Source: Palsa-1447 sp964414785 (GTDB lineage: Bacteria; Verrucomicrobiota; Verrucomicrobiia; Opitutales; Opitutaceae). From it: DNA of 64,000 bases. Of the stretch, positions 35,408 to 44,337 are shown in pieces; the first letter of the stretch is position 1, and every line of letters starts with the position of its first letter. The stretch lies in contig CAYPXZ010000001.1 of assembly GCA_964414785.1 (NCBI GenBank), positions 62,001 through 126,000 of the forward strand, in the 5' to 3' direction. The notes below the pieces were generated by a model, which saw nothing but the letters and a program-made list of their open reading frames with translations, did not search any database and was not told the origin of the DNA. The position numbers and the translations under genes are program-made.

Positions 35408-36091
35408 ATGCACATTCTTCCCACTGGCACCAGGGCGTTCCTCGCCCGGCTGTTCGCCGTTGTCCTTGTGGCCGCGGTGGCCGGCTGCGCGTCTCATCCG
35501 GGCCCGATCGATGCGGCCCGCCGCGGACCCTACTACAAGCCGCTGAACTACGTTCGGGATAAGTCGCTGAGCCCGAGCTTGAGGCGCGTCTTGGTTCTCC
35601 CCGTCTGCGGAGGCCAGGTCGCCGACCCTGATTCGGCCGCCGCGCTCGACGACATCGTGCGCGCCGCACTGCAGAAGCAGTCGCGGTTCGAGGTGGTCTC
35701 CATGAACCGCGAGGACTGCCAACGCCGGTTCGGCGCCCCCGAGTTCTCCTCGGCATCGGAGCTTCCCCACAATTTCCTGGAAAACCTATCAAATGCATAT
35801 GCCGTTGATGCCGTGCTTTTTGTGGATATAACGGTGTACCAGCCCTACGGCCAGATAGCGATCGGATTCAGGGCTAAATTGGCGACCATCAAGGACGTGC
35901 GACTTATCTGGAGCTTTGACGACACGTTTTCGAGCAATGACCCCTCCGTGGTGAACGGCGTGCGCCATTATTACCTGCAGGACCGATCGGGACAGCCACC
36001 CGTGGACCTGACAACCGCGGCCCTCCAGAGCCCCAGGCGCTTTGCGGCGTACGCGGCCGACGCGATGCTTTCGACCCTTCCGCCCCGCTGA
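35408..36091 (+). CDS. Predicted lipoprotein of the flagellar cluster
   Basis: 227 residues from the ATG at 35408; a GTG at 35375 is also in frame. The signal peptide ends in a lipobox (VLVAAVAGC). The mature part begins PYYKPLNYVRDKSLSPSLRR and then RVLVLPVCGG, followed by DDIVRAALQKQSRFEVVSMN. This resembles the 'ExLVLPF...L...L.....F.VV' layout of CsgG/TolB-N/FlgT-like and GNA1162-like outer-membrane-associated lipoproteins. It starts 40 bases after fliD and ends 125 bases before flgM. It may be a flagellar outer-membrane ring accessory; no direct homologue is recognised. Confidence 0.6.
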   Translation: MHILPTGTRAFLARLFAVVLVAAVAGCASHPGPIDAARRGPYYKPLNYVRDKSLSPSLRRVLVLPVCGGQVADPDSAAALDDIVRAALQKQSRFEVVSMNREDCQRRFGAPEFSSASELPHNFLENLSNAYAVDAVLFVDITVYQPYGQIAIGFRAKLATIKDVRLIWSFDDTFSSNDPSVVNGVRHYYLQDRSGQPPVDLTTAALQSPRRFAAYAADAMLSTLPPR

Positions 36092-36118
36092 CCCCCCTGG
36101 CGCGAGAGAAGATTGCCC

Positions 36119-36145
36119 TAAAGTCGCGTCTGGGCCGGACGATAA
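36119..36145 (+). promoter_or_regulatory. Sigma-28-like promoter of the flgM-fliS operon
   Basis: TAAAGTCG, 11-base spacer, GACGATAA (6/8 and 7/8). It lies between the lipoprotein gene and flgM, giving a leader of about 65 bases. An anti-sigma-28 gene read from a sigma-28 promoter is the classic feedback arrangement. Confidence 0.75.
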
Positions 36146-36215
36146 TGACTCCAACAACCAACGGCGTTCCCTGTAGTACCCATCAGCGGCAGACCGTCCC
36201 AAAGAACGAGAGCCC

Positions 36216-36497
36216 ATGATAAATTCCACGTCCTCATCTGACCGGACCTTACGCACGGAATCCGTGCTGCAGCCCGCGTCCACGATCGGTACAAAGGGTC
36301 CCGGAAGGGACCAGTTCTCGGCGGACCACACCGCCACCCTGCGCAACGCTTTGGCGGCGCAGCCCGAAATCCGGCCTGAAGTGGTCGCGCGCGCCCGCGC
36401 GTTGGCTTCCGACCCGTTATATCCTTCGACTGCGATCCTGCGCAAGGTGGGAGAGGCGATCCTGAATTCGCCCGACCTCACCGAAGTGAATTCCTAA
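36216..36497 (+). CDS. flgM: FlgM-like anti-sigma-28 factor
   Basis: 93 residues. The N-terminal half is Ser/Thr-rich and probably disordered. The C-terminal half, PEIRPEVVARARALASDPLY followed by PSTAILRKVGEAILNSPDL, follows the FlgM C-terminal pattern 'R.EKVA.L...I..G.Y......IA..IL'. FlgM binds FliA until the hook is finished and is then exported. Its own sigma-28-like promoter and direct linkage to fliS (14 bases) fit. The sequence is short and divergent, so the assignment rests on pattern plus context. Confidence 0.72.
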   Translation: MINSTSSSDRTLRTESVLQPASTIGTKGPGRDQFSADHTATLRNALAAQPEIRPEVVARARALASDPLYPSTAILRKVGEAILNSPDLTEVNS

Positions 36498-36511
36498 TCT
36501 AAGGGCTGTCC

Positions 36512-36940
36512 ATGGTTGCCCAAGATTGCGCGCGGGTCTACCGCACGAATTCTGTGATGACCGCCAGTCCCGGTCAGCTGGTGCTGATGCTCTATGACGG
36601 GGCGCTCAAGGCCATGGCCCTGGCCCGCAATGCGCTGGCCCGACCCTCGAACGACCAGGGCCGCCTCCAGGAGTACGATACCCACGTCCTCAAGGCGCAG
36701 CGGATCTTCTTCGAGCTCCTGGCGACGCTCAATCAAAACGCCGGCGACGGGCAGTTCGCGCGCGAGATGGATCGCCTTTACCGGTACTATATCAGCCGGC
36801 TGGCCGACGCCAACATCAAGAAGGAAGAGGGGCCCATCATCGAGGTGGAGCAACTCTTTGGCCAGGTCCGCGATGCCTGGGCGGAGATGCTCCGGCGCCA
36901 GGACCCTGCCTGCACCAAGAATTCGCGGAGCGCGGCCTGA
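36512..36940 (+). CDS. fliS: Flagellin export chaperone FliS
   Basis: 142 residues, the usual FliS length. Diagnostic N terminus: YRTNSVMTASPGQLVLMLYD with GALKAMALARNAL. The helical remainder holds QRIFFELLATLNQN and LYRYYISRLADANIKKE. FliS wraps the C-terminal D0 helix of flagellin to prevent premature polymerisation. The stop shares a base with the next start (TGATG), so translation is coupled. Confidence 0.93.
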   Translation: MVAQDCARVYRTNSVMTASPGQLVLMLYDGALKAMALARNALARPSNDQGRLQEYDTHVLKAQRIFFELLATLNQNAGDGQFAREMDRLYRYYISRLADANIKKEEGPIIEVEQLFGQVRDAWAEMLRRQDPACTKNSRSAA

Positions 36941-37305
36941 TGGAAGAACCGGCACAGACTGCCCGGAGGCTCCTCACGGCCCTGGAGGACCTGGTCTCGC
37001 GCGAGGACGCCCTCCTGCACGGAATGGATTTTCAGGGGGCTGTCACGATCCAGGAACGCGCGGGGCCGCTCGTCTACGAGCTGGCCCGGCTCGCCTCGAT
37101 GCCCGGCGTTGCCGGCCTCAAGTCGCGCGTCATGTCCCTTGTCGCGAAGCGCAACGAGAGCTGGCGGGCCCTAGACGGGCACCTTGCGCGGCTCCAATCA
37201 GAGTTGGGAAAGGTGGCGGAGGCGCGCGCTCGGCTCGCTCGGATAGCGCCTGTCTATGGGGCGCGCCGTTCCAATTCGGACTCGCGCCTGAACGCCGCGG
37301 CCTGA
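36940..37305 (+). CDS. FlgN/FliT-like flagellar chaperone (tentative)
   Basis: 121 residues, nearly all helix. It contains LLTALEDLVSREDALLHGMD, QERAGPLVYELARLASMPGV and KRNESWRALDGHLARLQSEL, similar in pattern to FlgN/FliT-type chaperones ('L..L...E...L...D......L...K..L...L'). Position immediately after fliS is where fliT or an equivalent is commonly found; FliT is the FliD chaperone. The Ala-rich tail ends 5 bases before a convergent gene. Confidence 0.65.
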   Translation: MEEPAQTARRLLTALEDLVSREDALLHGMDFQGAVTIQERAGPLVYELARLASMPGVAGLKSRVMSLVAKRNESWRALDGHLARLQSELGKVAEARARLARIAPVYGARRSNSDSRLNAAA

Positions 37306-37309
37306 CCAA

Positions 37310-37732
37310 TCAGGCTGAAACGCCGTCGGCGACGGGCGAGATGGGCTCCGTCGCCTCTGCAACCAGGGAGGGCCTGTCCATGACCGCCGGGGGACCCCCC
37401 AGCCACTCGGCAGCGATCTTTCGCGCCTCGGTCGTCCAGTTGACGTCGGGCTTCGAATAGATGGACCTTGTCACGGTTCCCTCCACGCCGGCCCACGTCA
37501 GGGCGCACTTGAGGCAGGGAGAGGAGTCGGCGAGCTCGTAGCTCTGGAGGAGGATCGTGCCCTTGGGCTCGGCCGCGCCGCCCGCGGGTGCCATCCGCAG
37601 CTCGAGTCTGGCGATGCCGATGCTGTAATTGACCGTGCGAACCGTCTTCCACTCGCCTTCCGGAGACGACGGCTGGTCGGCCTCAATGGAACGTTCGAGA
37701 TCGGAGAAGAATGAGAGCAGCCTAGGGGACAT
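37310..37732 (-). CDS. Hypothetical protein with a sigma-28-like promoter
   Basis: 140 residues, not recognised. Starts MSPRLLSFFSDLERSIEADQ. Beta-rich core: TVRTVNYSIGIARLELRMAP, TILLQSYELADSSPCLKC (a CxxC pair), then WAGVEGTVTRSIYSKPDVNW and a helix TTEARKIAAEWLGG. There is no signal peptide or membrane segment. It is convergent with the fliS operon. The upstream FliA-like site is the only functional clue and places it in the motility regulon. Confidence 0.6.
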   Translation of the reverse strand: MSPRLLSFFSDLERSIEADQPSSPEGEWKTVRTVNYSIGIARLELRMAPAGGAAEPKGTILLQSYELADSSPCLKCALTWAGVEGTVTRSIYSKPDVNWTTEARKIAAEWLGGPPAVMDRPSLVAEATEPISPVADGVSA

Positions 37733-37761
37733 GGATCAAAAAGGGCACGACGCCGGGTTCT

Positions 37762-37788
37762 GAATCGGCAGATTGGCGGGAATCTTGA
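37762..37788 (-). promoter_or_regulatory. Sigma-28-like promoter of the hypothetical gene at 37310-37732
   Basis: Minus strand: TCAAGATT, 11-base spacer, GCCGATTC (6/8 and 6/8), 29 bases before the ATG. Confidence 0.5.
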
Positions 37789-38017
37789 GAAGATAGTTCA
37801 CTTTTTTGTTTCGAGGCGGTTGTACGGTGCGGGCCGGAAGGCCCCCAGTCACTGAACCCATTCATCCCTATGCGGATGCCCGAGACACGGGGCCCAACGC
37901 AGCTCCGACCCCGCCATCCCAAATTATGCCCACTCATGTTTTGTTTGAACCCAGTGGGGGTGAAGATTACACGTAACAGCCCCTGAAGATCCCAACGCAT
38001 TTTGGTGCAGCCGCCCG

Positions 38018-39511
<1,494 letters not shown>

Positions 39512-39554
39512 CGAGCGGGTCCCATTTTTGGCCCCCGGAGGCCAAATAATCCAT

Positions 39555-39581
39555 TAAGGTGGCGTGGGTTTGGGCCGATTA
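39555..39581 (+). promoter_or_regulatory. Sigma-28-like promoter of cheX
   Basis: TAAGGTGG, 11-base spacer, GCCGATTA (5/8 and 7/8). The ATG of cheX lies 42 bases further on. A short hairpin TTTGGCC/GGCCAAA (39527-39546) separates it from the upstream regulator gene. Confidence 0.65.
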
Positions 39582-39622
39582 GGTGCGGCACAGGCTTCTT
39601 ATGGTCTGACCGCACCTCAAAC

Positions 39623-40153
39623 ATGCCCGCTACCCAAGAGATCTCCGAACTTCTCATCCGCAGCAACATAGCGCGTGCGGTTGGGGACGTCTTCAAGACC
39701 ATGCTCAGCCGCGACGCGGAGCCGGGTATCACCGTGGGCGACGGCGTCAACTCGAGCTGGCCGCCCATTCCCGTGGACGGCGACGCGATCCCCCAGGTCG
39801 TCGGCACGGTTGGTTTCATCGGCGACGTGAACGGGCTCATCTACCTCTACCTTCCCCTGCCGTTCGCCATCGCGGCCACCAGCCACCTGCTGGGCATGAC
39901 CCCCGCGGAGCTGGAGGAGGCCGGCGACGAGGTCGTCAACGACGCGATTGGCGAGATCACCAACATGACCGTCGGCAGCTTCAAGAACGGCCTGTGCGAC
40001 GCCGGGTACCCGTGCAAGCTCACGATCCCGTCGATCCTAAGGGGCAGCAATTTCTCGATAGAGCCCATCAGCTCGGTGAACCGCTTCATCTACAGCTTCG
40101 AGACATCCGGCCACAAGATCGTTGCCGACATCCTGCTCAAGTCAGGCGAATGA
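39623..40153 (+). CDS. cheX: CheX-type chemotaxis phosphatase
   Basis: 176 residues with the CheC/CheX/FliY phosphatase signature: DAIGEITNMTVGSFKNGL carries the active-site Glu111 and Asn114, and the characteristic Pro (KLTIPSIL) follows about 20 residues later. A single phosphatase helix, as in CheX rather than CheC. CheX dephosphorylates CheY-P; no cheZ or cheC is present here, so it is the likely signal-termination enzyme. It lies 22 bases before a receiver-domain gene, its probable substrate or partner. Confidence 0.88.
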   Translation: MPATQEISELLIRSNIARAVGDVFKTMLSRDAEPGITVGDGVNSSWPPIPVDGDAIPQVVGTVGFIGDVNGLIYLYLPLPFAIAATSHLLGMTPAELEEAGDEVVNDAIGEITNMTVGSFKNGLCDAGYPCKLTIPSILRGSNFSIEPISSVNRFIYSFETSGHKIVADILLKSGE

Positions 40154-40175
40154 GTCACCGAATACAGACACGCAC

Positions 40176-41342
40176 ATGCGCAACAAAATCCTCACCGTAG
40201 ACGACTCCAAGACCGTCCGCATCATCGTGCGGAAGGCGTTCAAATCCTATGACTGCGAGATTCTCGAAGCCAGCAACGGTGTCGAGGGATTGGCCGTAGC
40301 CGCCAAGGAGATGCCCGACCTCATCCTTCTCGACATCACGATGCCCGTCATGGACGGCGTCGAGATGCTGACGAGGCTCAAGGCCGACCCGCAGCTCAAG
40401 GGCATTCCGGTCATGATGCTCACGGCCGAGGGCGGCAAGGACAACGTCCTGAAGATCGCCAAGATCGGCATCCGCGACTATATCGTTAAGCCGTTCAAGG
40501 AGGAGCTCCTCCTCGAGAAGGCGGGCCGGATCATCGAGCTCAAGCCCCTGTCGGACGCGCCGAGCAAGGTCCGCTCCATCTTTGACGCCGCCAACATCCT
40601 CGTTGTCGAGGACAAGCCGGCCATCGTGCAGCAGATCCAGGCCGGGCTGAAGCACACCCCCTGGGCCGTCCATGGGGTCAGCACCCAGGGAGAGGCCATG
40701 GACTCCTGGACGAAGACTCCGCCGGACCTGATCATGATCAGCCTTTCGCTCCCCGAGGACGCCGCGTTCACGCTCTTCCGCCTCATCCGCAGCAACGTGA
40801 AGACGAAGTACACGCCGGTCTTCGGCCTCGTCGTGAAGACCGAGGCGGGCCCGCTGCAGCAGGCGCAGACCGTCGGCTTCACGACCGTGATCACCAAGCC
40901 TATCGACATGGGCGAGCTCGAGTCGAAGATCGCAAAGGCGATGAACCTCGATACATCGCTGCGGTACTTCAAGCTTGAGTCGGATATCCTCGTGATGCGG
41001 CTTCCCGAGAACTGCACTCCGCCGGTCCTGGCCGAGATCAGCAATTACCTGAAGCCGAAGCTGGCCGAGGCAGTCGACGCCGGAAACAACAAGGCCGTCA
41101 TCGACGTTCATCCCCTCAAGTCGGTCCACATGGGGGTCATAAAGATCCTGATGCAGGCCATGGTCACCTGCCGCGAGCTGGGCGTCCAATTCGCCCTCGT
41201 GGGCAACACCCAGCTCATCGCCGAGTGCAAGGGCTTCGAGGACACCCGCAACTGGGTGTTCCACGACACCCTTGAGAACGCGAAGGCCTCGCTTGGCGCG
41301 GCCAAGCCCGCAGAGGCGGCGCCGGCCCTGGCGAGCGCCTAG
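40176..41342 (+). CDS. REC-REC-STAS response regulator
   Basis: 388 residues from the ATG at 40176. The first receiver (4-122) is CheY-like and complete: VDDSKTVR, acceptor Asp53 in LILLDITMPVMDG, Thr in MLTAEGG and VKPFKEE. The second receiver (140-255) keeps VVEDKP and TKPID but has Ser189 where the acceptor Asp should be (DLIMISLSLPED), so it cannot be phosphorylated normally. Residues about 275-375 look like a STAS domain (KAVIDVHPLKSVHMGVIKIL). The gene follows cheX and ends at an intrinsic terminator. I infer a CheY-type output or adaptor that couples phosphorylation to STAS-mediated binding. Confidence 0.85.
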   Translation: MRNKILTVDDSKTVRIIVRKAFKSYDCEILEASNGVEGLAVAAKEMPDLILLDITMPVMDGVEMLTRLKADPQLKGIPVMMLTAEGGKDNVLKIAKIGIRDYIVKPFKEELLLEKAGRIIELKPLSDAPSKVRSIFDAANILVVEDKPAIVQQIQAGLKHTPWAVHGVSTQGEAMDSWTKTPPDLIMISLSLPEDAAFTLFRLIRSNVKTKYTPVFGLVVKTEAGPLQQAQTVGFTTVITKPIDMGELESKIAKAMNLDTSLRYFKLESDILVMRLPENCTPPVLAEISNYLKPKLAEAVDAGNNKAVIDVHPLKSVHMGVIKILMQAMVTCRELGVQFALVGNTQLIAECKGFEDTRNWVFHDTLENAKASLGAAKPAEAAPALASA

Positions 41343-41367
41343 GCGGGAGACGGCCTCATTCCCTCAA

Positions 41368-41397
41368 GGGACGTCGCGCAAAGCGGCGTCCCTTTTT
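41368..41397 (+). terminator. Intrinsic terminator after the cheX operon
   Basis: GGGACGTCGC-GCAAA-GCGGCGTCCC forms a 10-bp stem with one G-T pair, followed by TTTTT. It lies 26 bases past the stop codon. Confidence 0.85.
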
Positions 41398-41463
41398 CGT
41401 GCCCGGGCACGGCGCTCGTCCGCAAGGAGGATGCGCCGCCGGGCGGAGCCCAGAAACGCGGAA

Positions 41464-41493
41464 AACGCGCCGCGGCATCCGCCGGGGCGCGTT
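41464..41493 (-). terminator. Terminator of cheW
   Basis: On the minus strand AACGCGCC ... GGCGCGTT, extended inward by a near-perfect 5-bp stem around a 4-nt loop, then TTCC. It sits 40 bases beyond the cheW stop. Confidence 0.65.
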
Positions 41494-41532
41494 GTTTCGA
41501 TTCCTCGGGGTCCGCCTGAGGCCGGCCCGGGC

Positions 41533-42036
41533 TCAGATCGCCTTGGCGATGGCCTGCACCGTCTCGGGTGAGACCACGCGATCGATGTCCAGGAGCGTCT
41601 TGACCTGGCCTTTGACCTTGGCCATCCCGAGCAGGTAGGACGTGTCGACCGTCGTTCCGAACTCCGGAGTCGGCTCGATCTCCTCGGCGGGCAGGTTGAC
41701 CACCTCCTCGACGCTGTCGACGATCAGGCCCATCTGGATCACCTGCTCGGTCTGAAGCTTGACCTGGACGACCACGATGCACGTGCGGTCCGCGTACTCG
41801 GACTTCAGGCCGAACTTGAGGCGGAGGTCGACGACGGGGATCACGCGCCCGCGCAGGTTGATCACCCCTTTGACGTAGTCGGGCATCTGGGGGACGGTCG
41901 TGATCTTCTGGAGGCGAATGATCTCGCGCACCTTCAGCACCGCGATCCCGTAGGCCTCATGGTCAAGCACGACGGTCAGGTACTTGCCTGCGTGCTTGCT
42001 GGCTGCCGGGGCTGCTGCGACTTGTGAATTGCTCAT
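41533..42036 (-). CDS. cheW: Chemotaxis coupling protein CheW
   Basis: 167 residues, a single CheW domain: YLTVVLDHEAYGIAVLKVRE, VPQMPDYVKGVINLRGRVIP, VVDLRLKFGL and GLIVDSVEEVVNLPAEEIEP. CheW bridges chemoreceptors and CheA on the inner side of the membrane. It is read divergently from cheA, and both have FliA-like promoters in the 144-base gap. Confidence 0.95.
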   Translation of the reverse strand: MSNSQVAAAPAASKHAGKYLTVVLDHEAYGIAVLKVREIIRLQKITTVPQMPDYVKGVINLRGRVIPVVDLRLKFGLKSEYADRTCIVVVQVKLQTEQVIQMGLIVDSVEEVVNLPAEEIEPTPEFGTTVDTSYLLGMAKVKGQVKTLLDIDRVVSPETVQAIAKAI

Positions 42037-42073
42037 GTTTGGAAAGGGTTGAGTCTACAACCTGCCGCTTAGG

Positions 42074-42100
42074 TTATCGTCATGCCAGGGCGGCTCTTTA
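42074..42100 (-). promoter_or_regulatory. Sigma-28-like promoter of cheW
   Basis: Minus strand: TAAAGAGC, 11-base spacer, GACGATAA (5/8 and 7/8). Back to back with the cheA promoter, 23 bases apart. Confidence 0.7.
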
Positions 42101-42123
42101 GCGGGAAACACCCAGTACTTTTG

Positions 42124-42150
42124 TAAAGTTTTCACCGCGGGGGACGATAA
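42124..42150 (+). promoter_or_regulatory. Sigma-28-like promoter of cheA
   Basis: TAAAGTTT (8/8), 11-base spacer, GACGATAA (7/8), 30 bases before the ATG. This is the best match in the window. Confidence 0.85.
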
Positions 42151-42180
42151 GGCTAGGGAACAGCTGTCACCCTTTGGACC

Positions 42181-44307
42181 ATGCCCATAGCCCCGGAATC
42201 CTACCAGGCGCTTGACGACGCACTGAATCGTCTCGCCACAGAATCGATCCTTGCGACCCCAGGGCGCGATGATGGGCTGATACCCGCCTACAGCCTGCTG
42301 GGGGAGCTCCGCGACTCCTTCGCCACCGAGCCCGCCCTGCGCGAGGCCGTGGCCGCGGTCCATGCCGTGCTCGACAAGCGTCTGGATGCCGCGCAGCCCT
42401 TTGACGAGGTCTCGCTCGGGCACCTGCGCGGGCTGGTGGAATGGCTGCCCGGCGCGATCGAGGCCGCCAAGGCGGGCAAGGCGCCCGAGGCGCGCTCCAA
42501 AGTCCGCTCCGAGGCCCCCGCGGCTCCGGAGGCCCAGGCGCCGGCCCATGCCGAGCCGGAGCAGAAGGACGTGCTCCTCGACCTCAACATGGGGGAGAAC
42601 CACGAGCTGCTGGGGGAATTCCACGCCGAGGTCGTCGACCACCTCCAGCAGATCGAGGCGGCGCTGCTCGTACTCGACCAGGAGCCCGGCAACCACGAGG
42701 CGCTCAACTCCATCTTCCGGTCCTTCCACACGATCAAGGGCAACGCGGGCTTCCTCGGGCTGGTGCCCATGCACACGCTCGCGCACGAGGTCGAGTCCCT
42801 GCTGGACTTGGCGCGCAATGACAAGCTTCGCCTCAATCCCGCGATCATCACGGAGATCCTCAGGAGCCGCGACGCGCTTCAGGCGCTGACGCAGCAGGTC
42901 GGGCTCGCCCTGGAGAAGGCCCAGATGCCGAGCGAGGTGATTCCCGTCAGCCACCTGATCCGCGCCGTCAAGAGCCTGGCGCTCGGGGCCGGCTCCGCCC
43001 CCGAGGCCGACGCGCCCGCGTCGATCGAGTCGGCGCCCGCGCCGAAGGGGGCCTCGGCCGCCCAGCCCGAGCCCGCCGCCGCGCAGGCCGAGACCCAGGC
43101 CCCTCCCACCGCCAACAGCATCGAGGCCCACGCCATGGGCAAGACGACGACGGGCCAGACCGTCCGCGTGAACACGGAGAAGGTCGACTCGCTCATGGAC
43201 ATGGTCGGCGAGCTTGTGATCGTGCAGAGCCAGCTGATCGAGTCCGCGCGCTCCCTCGGAACCAACGGCTCGCCGCTGAGCAGGAACGTGTCGCAGCTCT
43301 CCCGGATCACGAAGGAGCTGCAGCATACGGCGATGTCGCTTCGGATGATCCCGATCAAGCCCACCTTCCAAAAGATGGAGCGCCTCGCCCGCGACCTTGC
43401 GCGCAACTTCGGCAAGAAGGTGCTCTTCCAGGTGAACGGCGAGGACACGGAGCTCGACCGCACGGTCGTCGAGGAGATAGGCGACCCGCTCGTGCACATG
43501 ATGCGCAACGCCCTGGACCACGGGCTTGAGCTGCCCGAGCAGCGCATCGCCTCGGGCAAGTCCGAGACGGGGACCGTGGAGCTCAGCGCCTACCACCAGG
43601 GGAGCAACATCGTCATCGAGCTCAAGGACGACGGGCGGGGCATCAACCCCGACTTCATCTTCAAGAAGGCCGTGGAGAAGGGCGTGATCTCCGCCAGTGC
43701 GGCCCTGTCACGGGAGGAGATCTACGCGCTCCTCTTCGCCCCGGGATTCTCGACGGCCGAGAAGGTCACCTCGGTCTCAGGCCGCGGCGTCGGCATGGAC
43801 GTCGTCAAGCGCAACATAGAGAAGATGCGCGGCAAGATCGAGATCTCCTCCGAGATCGGCAAGGGCTCAACCTTCAAGATCAAGCTGCCCCTGACGATGG
43901 CGATCATCGACGGCCTCGTTGTTCGCGTCGGCGCGGACAAGTTCATTCTGCCCTGCACCTCGGTGCAGATGGCCCTCAGGCCCACCCGCGAATCGATCTC
44001 GACCGTCCACGGGCGGGGCGAGGTGATGGAGCTGCGCGGGCGCATCCTGCCCCTGCACCGCCTCCACCGGCGCTTTGGGATCCCCGCCGACGCGCAGGAG
44101 CCCTGGGACGGAATCGTTGTGATCGTCGAGCACGCGGGCCGCGTTTCCGCGCTCCTGGTCGACCAGATGGTCAGCAAGCAGGAGGTCGTGATCAAGAATC
44201 TCGGCGCCTTCATGCAGGGCCTGCCCGGCGTTGCCGGCGGCGCTATCCTCGGCGACGGGAACATTGCCCTCATCCTGGACCCCGCTTCGCTCTTGCAGGC
44301 CGCCTAA
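42181..44307 (+). CDS. cheA: Chemotaxis histidine kinase CheA
   Basis: 708 residues. A roughly 130-residue N-terminal region of unknown type comes first. The HPt domain P1 follows at about 135-250, with phosphoacceptor His183 in FRSFHTIKGNAGFLGL. A Pro/Ala-rich linker (about 260-340) holds no obvious CheY-binding P2. Dimerisation P3 (VNTEKVDSLMDMVGELVIVQ), ATPase P4 (HMMRNALDHGLELPE, ELKDDGRGI, VSGRGVGMDVV) and a CheW-like P5 (IDGLVVRVGADKFILPC ... HRLHRRFGI) complete it. CheA passes phosphate to CheY-type receivers and CheB. It lies 30 bases before an HDOD gene. Confidence 0.96.
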   Translation: MPIAPESYQALDDALNRLATESILATPGRDDGLIPAYSLLGELRDSFATEPALREAVAAVHAVLDKRLDAAQPFDEVSLGHLRGLVEWLPGAIEAAKAGKAPEARSKVRSEAPAAPEAQAPAHAEPEQKDVLLDLNMGENHELLGEFHAEVVDHLQQIEAALLVLDQEPGNHEALNSIFRSFHTIKGNAGFLGLVPMHTLAHEVESLLDLARNDKLRLNPAIITEILRSRDALQALTQQVGLALEKAQMPSEVIPVSHLIRAVKSLALGAGSAPEADAPASIESAPAPKGASAAQPEPAAAQAETQAPPTANSIEAHAMGKTTTGQTVRVNTEKVDSLMDMVGELVIVQSQLIESARSLGTNGSPLSRNVSQLSRITKELQHTAMSLRMIPIKPTFQKMERLARDLARNFGKKVLFQVNGEDTELDRTVVEEIGDPLVHMMRNALDHGLELPEQRIASGKSETGTVELSAYHQGSNIVIELKDDGRGINPDFIFKKAVEKGVISASAALSREEIYALLFAPGFSTAEKVTSVSGRGVGMDVVKRNIEKMRGKIEISSEIGKGSTFKIKLPLTMAIIDGLVVRVGADKFILPCTSVQMALRPTRESISTVHGRGEVMELRGRILPLHRLHRRFGIPADAQEPWDGIVVIVEHAGRVSALLVDQMVSKQEVVIKNLGAFMQGLPGVAGGAILGDGNIALILDPASLLQAA

Positions 44308-44337
44308 GGAATCCGCAATAGGTCAATCACCTCAGCC

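Noticed and set aside
36216..36497. Reading the small gene before fliS as an unrelated hypothetical
   Set aside because: The C-terminal PEIRPEVVARARALASDPLY pattern, the FliA-like promoter and coupling to fliS together favour FlgM, although similarity is modest.
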